Below, piece after piece: positions 6,715 through 11,623 of a stretch of 11,623 bases of DNA. Below the pieces are notes generated by a model. The model saw only the letters and a program-made list of their open reading frames with translations, did no database searches and was not told where the DNA came from. The position numbers and the translations under genes were made by a program. The stretch is from NCBI GenBank assembly GCA_003520105.1, contig DOVL01000014.1, forward strand, positions 1 through 11,623, given 5' to 3'. Positions within the stretch are counted from its first letter, which is position 1; the number at the start of each line of letters is the position of its first letter. This stretch comes from Lachnospiraceae bacterium (GTDB lineage: Bacteria > Bacillota > Clostridia > Lachnospirales > Lachnospiraceae).

Positions 6715-8328
6715 CTACATATTCTGCTTTCTGTACTCGGCCGGACTGATTCCGGTATTCTTCTTGAACTTGATGTGGAAATAATCCACGTTCTTGTAGC
6801 CTACCATCTCGGCCACCTTATAAACCTGTATCTTTGTACCGAGCAGGATCTCCTTGGCATGATCCACACGTACATTATCAAGATAAGAGTTAAAGTTAGT
6901 TCCCAGCTTCTTGCTGAATATCTTGCCCAGGTATGAGCTGTTGTAGCCGAAGAGAGGAGCTATATTTTCAAGAGTGATATTTGACTGATAATTATGCTCG
7001 ATATAGTAGATAACATCGTCGATGATACTGTCTCTTGAAGAATAACCAATTGAGGTCATTACCATATCAAACTGTTCGGTCAGGAACAGTACGATCTCGT
7101 GGAGATAGTGGCTGTTCATTATGAAGCTGATCGCTTCCGAGTTTGCCATGAAAGGTATCTCTGTCTGGCTGAAGAGAACCATGAGCTTCTCCTTGATCTT
7201 AAGGTAGATGTCTACCAGGAGGTCTTTCTCTTCTCTGATCGTGAGAGGAGCACTGTAAAGCTCGGTCTGAAGCTTCTTCAGAGTCTCTGCAATCTTGTTC
7301 CTGTTAAATACCTGAATATTATTTACGAGCAGAGTAGAATACTCGTTTATTTTCTCGGTTCGGAGTTGCTGCTTTTCAGCAGGACTGAGGCTGGTGATGT
7401 CCGTAACCGTAGACTCGGTTATGGTTACCTCACCGTCATCGTTTGTTTTGACCGTGTGATAGTCACTATACTGCATGGTATGCTGATTCTTGTCACTGAA
7501 AAAACGGTGGAGCAGGGTTTCAAGAGCCTCGTTGTAAGACCTTGAGATTTCGTCTGCCTCGGATACGACGCTACCGCAGGCAATAAATATGGAATCAAGA
7601 GGAGAGTTCTTCTCAGGAGGAAGCTCGCCACTGAATTTATCTATCATAAGATTAAGCTTCTCGATAGGATGACTGCCCTTGAGAAGGATAACATTTCTGC
7701 CGTCGAGAGAAATATTCTCAATCTCTGTTTCATTTTGGTTGGTAACACGCAGAAGATCCGACAGGTTGTAGGACTGGTCGGCTGCGTTAAGGCTGTATTT
7801 TTCGCAGAAAATAACCTGATAGTTTTTATGATTAAGATTCAGAGCGTTCTTCTCGTTTTCGCGCAGTTTAAGCTCACCTGTCAGGAGTCCGCGAAGAAGC
7901 TGTTTACGGGCTTTGCTCATAAAAGTATCTTTGTTCTGCCTTTCTTCTTCCTCGGCATCGAGTTCATCCTTGATACGCGCAAGTACTTCGATAAGCTTGT
8001 CGGTATCCACAGGCTTTGTCAGGTAGGAAGTGACATTGTAATTGATCGCAGTCTGGGCATATTCAAAATCCGAATATCCTGACAGCACAATAAATCTGCC
8101 TGCGAAACCATTATCGCGCGCGGTTTTGATCGCTTCGAGACCACTGACCTTAGGCATACGGATATCGATCAGGGTTACATCGGGAGCATACTCATAAATG
8201 GCACGGAGAACCTCGTTGCCGTTTGATGCCTCACCGACTATGGTAAAGCCCTGAGCTTCCCAGTCGATAATGCTGCGAAGGCCCATTCTTATTATTTTTT
8301 CATCGTCTGCTATTACGACTCGATACAT
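6715..8328 (-). CDS. YesN-type response regulator, REC plus AraC-family DNA-binding domain
   Basis: This is a 537-residue cytoplasmic transcription regulator. The N-terminal receiver domain (1-120) has the acidic pair D8/D9 (VVIADDEK), phospho-acceptor D55 (LIDIRMPKVSG), S83 (VLSGYSD), Y102 and K105 (SYLTKPV), so it looks phosphorylatable. A long central region (about 135-425) has no recognised motif, as is usual in YesN-like proteins. The C-terminal 100 residues form an AraC double HTH, from NITLENIAPLFGYNSSYLGKIF to VAEMVGYKNVDYFHIKFKKNTGISPAEYR. Length fits large YesN regulators (about 500-540). The start at 8328 has AAAGGA just upstream. Members usually respond to a YesM histidine kinase and control nearby sugar-uptake genes; no kinase is in the window. 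It converges on the transporter genes, its likely targets (inference). Confidence 0.95.
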   Translation of the reverse strand: MYRVVIADDEKIIRMGLRSIIDWEAQGFTIVGEASNGNEVLRAIYEYAPDVTLIDIRMPKVSGLEAIKTARDNGFAGRFIVLSGYSDFEYAQTAINYNVTSYLTKPVDTDKLIEVLARIKDELDAEEEERQNKDTFMSKARKQLLRGLLTGELKLRENEKNALNLNHKNYQVIFCEKYSLNAADQSYNLSDLLRVTNQNETEIENISLDGRNVILLKGSHPIEKLNLMIDKFSGELPPEKNSPLDSIFIACGSVVSEADEISRSYNEALETLLHRFFSDKNQHTMQYSDYHTVKTNDDGEVTITESTVTDITSLSPAEKQQLRTEKINEYSTLLVNNIQVFNRNKIAETLKKLQTELYSAPLTIREEKDLLVDIYLKIKEKLMVLFSQTEIPFMANSEAISFIMNSHYLHEIVLFLTEQFDMVMTSIGYSSRDSIIDDVIYYIEHNYQSNITLENIAPLFGYNSSYLGKIFSKKLGTNFNSYLDNVRVDHAKEILLGTKIQVYKVAEMVGYKNVDYFHIKFKKNTGISPAEYRKQNM

Positions 8329-8358
8329 AGATTTTCCTTTATCATATTATTACTAATA

Positions 8359-8421
8359 CAAGAATATATATGCCCCCTCAAGCGTAGCAAGAATACGCAT
8401 TCGGGGGCATATATATTCTTG
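8359..8421. repeat. 19-bp perfect inverted repeat, possible terminator or regulatory element
   Basis: The arms CAAGAATATATATGCCCCC (8359-8377) and GGGGGCATATATATTCTTG (8403-8421) are perfectly complementary. The 25-nt centre holds a smaller hairpin (GCGTA/TACGC). It lies between the esterase stop (8439-8441) and the regulator start (8328), both on the - strand, so it could terminate esterase transcripts; no proper T tract follows on either strand, although the outer part of the stem is itself AU-rich. The sequence CAAGAATA is also repeated within and next to it. Confidence 0.7.
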
Positions 8422-8432
8422 CGATATTCTTG
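8413..8432 (-). repeat. Direct repeat of CAAGAATAT, 11-bp period, upstream of the regulator gene
   Basis: Read on the - strand, CAAGAATAT occurs at 8432-8424 and again at 8421-8413, exactly 11 bp (about one helical turn) apart. Two more copies of CAAGAATA lie on the + strand at 8359-8366 and 8388-8395. Tandem sites one turn apart are common for AraC-type regulators, so this could be an autoregulatory site of the adjacent YesN-type gene. That role is inference. Confidence 0.4.
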
Positions 8433-8438
8433 GCAATA

Positions 8439-9410
8439 CTAAAGATTATTTAATATGTTTTCTTTAAATTTACTTCTCTCGTTGAGCCACTTTATGGACT
8501 GGAGCATCCAGCCGGTGGCGTGAGGGCAGTAAGAGTTTTCATCATTTGCGGTGAGGTGGTCGCCGAGTGCGACGCCGTGGCCTCCGCCGTTATATATGTG
8601 AAGCTCGTATGGTACTCCTGCCTGCTGCATTGCATCGGCAAACTTCAGAGAGTTTGTCGGGAAGATCAGACCGTCACCTCCGTTATGCCAGATAAAGGCA
8701 GGTGCGGTTGAGGAGCTTACCTGATTCTGCAGACTGTAGAAATCCTCCTGAAGATTAGTGTATTCACCGTCAAAAATATATGCATTCATGGCAACTTCAA
8801 AGTCGATGAAATATCGACCTTCTTTTTCGTCCATGATGAACATCTTGTCCAGAGGCATCTTAGGATGCTTCTGCGCAAAATCAACTTCTTCGGGATCAGC
8901 GCCCGGCTTAATACCGATATCAAGATGCTTTGAAGTTGAGCGAAGGTCGAGGACCGGATAGCCGAGTATCATTCCTGCAGGGCGAACCAGTTCAGGATCA
9001 TTCTTATATTCAGGGAGAAGCTTGCTGTTATTCCAGAAAACTCCCAGCTGTGCGGCAACATGTGCTCCTGCAGAGAAACCGCAGACATATATATTTTCTC
9101 CATCAATATTACGGTCGTTTGACAGGCGCTTTATATAAGCGACCGCAGCTGCTATATCTCTCAGCGGACCGGGAGCTACAGCATATTCATTTATACCATA
9201 GCGAAGTACAGCGGCATGAAAGCCTGCTGCAAGATAGCGAAATGCTATCGGATCGGCCTCTCTGTCGGAGAGATAAGCGTAACCTCCGCCGGGGCATATT
9301 ATCACGACCGGACGTTTGAGACCTGGTCTGTATTCCTGCGAATCATCTATAAGATATGTGGTGAGCGTGACATTACGCTCAGGGAAAAGCTCAACTACTT
9401 CTTTATTCAT
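8439..9410 (-). CDS. Alpha/beta-hydrolase carbohydrate esterase (acetyl-xylan-esterase-like)
   Basis: This 323-residue hydrolase probably removes acyl groups from a sugar or oligosaccharide. The oxyanion-hole motif is CPGGGY (39-44), the nucleophile elbow is GFSAG with S113, the probable acid is D246 (WHNGGDGLIFP) and the probable base is H278 (GGGHGV). This order and the short N-terminal strand region match bacterial esterases related to acetyl xylan esterase/BD-FAE and similar proteins annotated as XynB-like. There is no signal peptide, so it is probably cytoplasmic and acts on imported oligosaccharides. The start at 9410 is chosen because AGGTG lies 7 nt upstream; an in-frame ATG at 9473 has no ribosome binding site and would add 21 residues unlike the family. 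It is divergent from the dehydrogenase gene and lies upstream of the regulator gene on the same strand. The exact substrate is unknown. Confidence 0.88.
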   Translation of the reverse strand: MNKEVVELFPERNVTLTTYLIDDSQEYRPGLKRPVVIICPGGGYAYLSDREADPIAFRYLAAGFHAAVLRYGINEYAVAPGPLRDIAAAVAYIKRLSNDRNIDGENIYVCGFSAGAHVAAQLGVFWNNSKLLPEYKNDPELVRPAGMILGYPVLDLRSTSKHLDIGIKPGADPEEVDFAQKHPKMPLDKMFIMDEKEGRYFIDFEVAMNAYIFDGEYTNLQEDFYSLQNQVSSSTAPAFIWHNGGDGLIFPTNSLKFADAMQQAGVPYELHIYNGGGHGVALGDHLTANDENSYCPHATGWMLQSIKWLNERSKFKENILNNL

Positions 9411-9519
9411 TTCAAAACACCTGAAAATAATTACTACGATATCGTCTGTTTCCTTACTTTTTGCGCGTGACATTTAAAGTATATCTGCGACCATGTAAAA
9501 GTATCGCTAGATTATAAAT

Positions 9520-9549
9520 ATTATAGCATATTCAAAGGATTTCAGTCAA
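9520..9549 (-). promoter_or_regulatory. Promoter for the esterase gene
   Basis: On the - strand, TTGACT (9549-9544), an 18-bp spacer and a consensus TATAAT (9525-9520) preceded by TGC (extended -10) form a strong sigma-A-type promoter. Transcription would start near 9513, giving a leader of about 100 nt before the chosen start at 9410. Confidence 0.75.
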
Positions 9550-9592
9550 AGCGAAAGAGCATTGAAAAGGAGCTATATTATACCCAAAAAAT

Positions 9593-9621
9593 TTGACGAT
9601 GCCATCTAATTGAGATAAAAT
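9593..9621 (+). promoter_or_regulatory. Promoter for the dehydrogenase operon
   Basis: TTGACG (9593-9598), a 17-bp spacer and TAAAAT (9616-9621) form a good sigma-A-type promoter about 100 bp before the start at 9721. The two divergent -35 boxes are 43 bp apart, leaving room for a shared regulator site. The remainder of the 310-bp gene-free stretch 9411-9720 holds only leaders and the short palindrome listed separately. Confidence 0.7.
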
Positions 9622-9647
9622 AAAAATGTATAATTATCGTGAAAATA

Positions 9648-9665
9648 AAGCATTTATATATGCTT
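9648..9665 (+). repeat. Short inverted repeat in the dehydrogenase leader
   Basis: AAGCAT-TTATAT-ATGCTT is a perfect 6-bp inverted repeat with a 6-nt centre. It lies just downstream of the predicted transcription start and about 55 bp before the start codon. It could be an operator or a weak leader hairpin; chance is also possible in AT-rich DNA. Confidence 0.35.
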
Positions 9666-9720
9666 GGGGATATATGTCATCGTATGAGTGATGTTATTAT
9701 ACAGAATGGAGGAGATTTCT

Positions 9721-10845
9721 ATGGGTGAGATAAAAGAAACCAGACCATTTGTTCCATGGGAGCAGATGAACAGTTTTATGGTAGACGTATTTAAGGGATA
9801 TGGCGTTCCGGAGGAGGATGCCAAAATATGTGCGGACGTTCTGCTTGAATCGGACAGAAGAGGCATAGAAAGCCATGGCTGTAATCGTTTCAAGCCTATT
9901 TATATTGATCGTATCGTTAAAGGTACGCTCCTTCCGGTGACTGAACTTGAGATCATCAAGGAGACACCGACGACCGTTGTTATGGATGCTCATGACGGAA
10001 TGGGTATGGTAGCGAGTCATCATATGATGAAAAAGCTGATCGAAAAGGCTAAGCAGTACGGCATGGCGGGCGGTGCGATCAGAAATTCCACTCATTACGG
10101 AATCGCCGGCTACTGGACTGATATGGCTGCGAAAGAAGGACTTATCGGTGTGACCGGAACCAATGCGAGACCATCGATCGCTCCGACCTTCGGAGTTGAA
10201 AATATGCTTGGAACCAATCCGCTGACTTTCTCGCTTCCGACCGATGAGGAGTTTAATTTCTGCCTTGACTGTGCGACGTCCATCGTACAGAGAGGAAGGA
10301 TAGAGTATTATGCCAGATCGGGTAAGCCGACTCCGGCAGGTACGGTTGTTTCAGAGAACGGTGAGGCACTGACCGACAGTGAGGAGATCCTTAAGGCTCT
10401 TGTTAACGGAACCGCAGCACTTGCTCCACTCGGAGGTATCGGTGAGGAGCTTGCAGGTTATAAGGGCTATGGATATGCAACGGTTGTTGAGATACTCTCG
10501 GCAGCGCTTTCGGGTGGTCAGTTCATGAAATCTCTCTCAGGTGTCGGAAGCGACGGAAAACCTTCTATGTATCATCTTGGGCATTTCTTCTTCGTTGTTG
10601 ATCCTGAAGCCTTTATGGGACGTGATGAATTTAGAAAGATCGCAGGTGATATCTGCAGGGCACTCAGAGCTTCAAAGAAGGCACCGGGAGAGGACAGGAT
10701 CTACACTGCAGGCGAGAAGGAATATGAGATATGGCAATTCCGTAAGGATAAAGGAGTTCCTGTCAGCGAGAGCGTTCAGAAGGATTTAATAATGATGAGA
10801 GATAAACTGGATCTCCCGTATGTTTTTGAATTTGAAAACAGATAG
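9721..10845 (+). CDS. Ldh_2-family NAD(P)-dependent 2-oxoacid/2-hydroxyacid oxidoreductase
   Basis: This 374-residue cytoplasmic enzyme belongs to the malate/L-lactate dehydrogenase type 2 family, which includes malate, sulfolactate and ureidoglycolate dehydrogenases and 2,3-diketo-L-gulonate reductase (YiaK). Family signatures are RRGIESHGCNRF with the probable catalytic H52, VVMDAHDGMGMVAS (87-99), RNSTHYG (121-127), GTNPLTFSLP (164-173), LDCATS with D183 (182-187), KGYGYA (248-253) and GHFFFVVDPEAF (287-298). The fold is not the common Rossmann type. The start at 9721 is set by GGAGGAG (9708-9714), 6 nt upstream; an in-frame ATG at 9688 precedes that site. The next gene starts 8 bp after its stop, so they are co-transcribed. 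Reducing a sugar-derived keto acid would suit the transport and esterase context, but specificity cannot be read from sequence alone. Confidence 0.9.
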   Translation: MGEIKETRPFVPWEQMNSFMVDVFKGYGVPEEDAKICADVLLESDRRGIESHGCNRFKPIYIDRIVKGTLLPVTELEIIKETPTTVVMDAHDGMGMVASHHMMKKLIEKAKQYGMAGGAIRNSTHYGIAGYWTDMAAKEGLIGVTGTNARPSIAPTFGVENMLGTNPLTFSLPTDEEFNFCLDCATSIVQRGRIEYYARSGKPTPAGTVVSENGEALTDSEEILKALVNGTAALAPLGGIGEELAGYKGYGYATVVEILSAALSGGQFMKSLSGVGSDGKPSMYHLGHFFFVVDPEAFMGRDEFRKIAGDICRALRASKKAPGEDRIYTAGEKEYEIWQFRKDKGVPVSESVQKDLIMMRDKLDLPYVFEFENR

Positions 10846-10853
10846 AAGGATGG

Positions 10854-11623
10854 ATGAAAGTTAAAATGAAAAAAAGAACTGTTGCTCTATTGTTGTTAAT
10901 ATTTGCTGCATGTTTTTTATTTAAAGAGTACGCTACCGAGTCCGGGGCATCGGGGGAGAAGAAACCTTCGATGGAAATACCTCAGTCAAATATCGGAGGT
11001 CTGGACAAGGTACCGATCATAAATGATGAACAGAGATCCTTTATTTTCATCGGAGACAGCTATCAGGTTGGCGCCTTCTGTGGAAAGGAAGAGTTCTCGT
11101 GGCTTGATTATCTGCTTCTTGCTCATGAAGATGAGATGGAGAAAATGTACAGAAACGAGATATCCGGTTATGGCTTTGCCAAGAGCGAGATCAAGTTTAT
11201 CAATCTCCTGAAAGAGGTTGATGCCATAGTTGATGATAAGGATTCAATCACTGACGTCGTAACAATATGTGGTTATAACGATCAGAATTGTCTCGATTAT
11301 CTGTACGATGGTATCAAAACCTATGTTGAACATATAAGGGCGACTTATCCGAATGCGAGAATATGGATATTTCCGGTTGAGTGGACAACAAACGAGAATC
11401 TCGAGAGAGTCAAGAAGGTTCATGAGATAGTTAAGGGAGCAGCGGATGAGCTTGGATATATAGTATGTACAGACCCTGAATATGTGATAATGGGCGACAG
11501 GATCTGCCCTGATGGTATTCATCCTACGGTAGCGGGCCAGATAGCACTCGGAAACGCTATTGCAGAAGCTCTGGGGCTCAGCAGGTATGTTCATTCGGAT
11601 GAGCCGGCAAATGGTCTCTATAC
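10854..11623 (+). CDS. SGNH/GDSL-family hydrolase, secreted or membrane-tethered (3' partial)
   Basis: The frame is open to the window end, giving at least 256 residues. All SGNH blocks are visible (numbered from 10854): FIGDSYQVG with nucleophile S69, a glycine in ISGYGF (105 or 107), the GYND motif with N142 in TICGYNDQN, and DGIHPT with D220 and H223. The N-terminus (KMKKRTVALLLLIFAACFLF) is a signal peptide or membrane anchor; FAAC resembles a weak lipobox. The enzyme should therefore act outside the membrane, probably as an esterase or deacetylase on a glycan. The start is uncertain: ATG 10854 is 8 bp after the dehydrogenase stop with AAGGA only 3 nt upstream, whereas ATG 10866, in the same frame, has that site 15 nt away. 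Little sequence is expected after the catalytic His unless a second domain follows. Confidence 0.88.
   Translation, partial: MKVKMKKRTVALLLLIFAACFLFKEYATESGASGEKKPSMEIPQSNIGGLDKVPIINDEQRSFIFIGDSYQVGAFCGKEEFSWLDYLLLAHEDEMEKMYRNEISGYGFAKSEIKFINLLKEVDAIVDDKDSITDVVTICGYNDQNCLDYLYDGIKTYVEHIRATYPNARIWIFPVEWTTNENLERVKKVHEIVKGAADELGYIVCTDPEYVIMGDRICPDGIHPTVAGQIALGNAIAEALGLSRYVHSDEPANGLY

Noticed and set aside
7099..7545. 148-codon open frame on the + strand inside the regulator gene
   Set aside because: It lies antisense to a well-conserved REC/AraC protein, has no ribosome binding site that stands out and no recognisable motif; it is a shadow frame.
7669..8082. 137-codon open frame on the + strand inside the regulator gene
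   Set aside because: Antisense to the receiver-domain region of the regulator; hydrophobic composition reflects the complement of the real gene.
9411..9473. Longer N-terminus for the esterase from ATG 9473
   Set aside because: No ribosome binding site precedes it, the added 21 residues do not look like family sequence, and AGGTG is well placed for ATG 9410.
9606..9634. TATAAT at 9629-9634 as an alternative -10 box for the dehydrogenase
   Set aside because: No acceptable -35 box lies at 16-18 bp; the TTGACG/TAAAAT pair just upstream is better.
9688..9720. Longer N-terminus for the dehydrogenase from ATG 9688 or 9706
   Set aside because: GGAGGAG at 9708-9714 clearly serves ATG 9721.
1..11623. 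CRISPR array, tRNA or rRNA genes, insertion sequences, phage genes
   Set aside because: No spaced identical repeats, cloverleaf-like segments, transposase motifs or phage proteins were seen on reading both strands.

Overview
The window looks like chromosomal DNA of a Gram-positive, low-to-moderate GC Firmicute, most likely a Lachnospiraceae-type gut or rumen fibre degrader (Butyrivibrio/Pseudobutyrivibrio-like). This is inferred from strong AGGAGG-type ribosome binding sites, TTGACA/TATAAT-like promoters, a lipoprotein solute-binding protein, and a LplB/YtcP/YesL/YesN gene set typical of plant-oligosaccharide uptake. Genus is a guess. No rRNA, tRNA, CRISPR array, transposase or phage gene was seen.

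Layout. (1) 1-1098, +: the 3' part of a surface protein with two similar beta-rich domains, a charged linker, one C-terminal membrane helix and a lysine tail, closed by a clear intrinsic terminator (1146-1176). (2) 1351-6543, +: a CUT1-type carbohydrate ABC importer without its ATPase. It comprises an LplB-type permease with an unusual extra four-helix N-terminal region, a YtcP-type permease, a lipoprotein solute-binding protein and, after a stem-loop, a YesL/DUF624 membrane protein. A bidirectional terminator (6612-6679) ends this block and also serves the convergent gene. (3) 6715-8328, -: a YesN-type response regulator (REC plus AraC HTH) with no histidine kinase in view. (4) 8439-9410, -: an alpha/beta-hydrolase carbohydrate esterase. 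A long perfect inverted repeat with four copies of CAAGAATA lies between it and the regulator gene. (5) 9721-11623, +: an Ldh_2-family NAD(P)-dependent 2-oxoacid/2-hydroxyacid oxidoreductase, followed at once by an SGNH hydrolase that runs off the window. The esterase and the dehydrogenase are divergent, and both have good sigma-A-like promoters in the shared spacer.

How it may fit together (inference): the surface protein and importer capture and import an oligosaccharide, perhaps a decorated or uronic-acid-containing plant glycan. The two hydrolases would remove ester groups, the dehydrogenase would act on a keto or hydroxy acid derived from the sugar, and the YesN-type regulator would tune transport. 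The ATPase (MsmX-like, often shared and encoded elsewhere) and the sensor kinase are absent. The locus consists of recognisable families. The less ordinary points are the permease fusion, the repeat between esterase and regulator, a 13-bp operator-like palindrome before the binding-protein gene, and the clustering of two unrelated hydrolases with the dehydrogenase.
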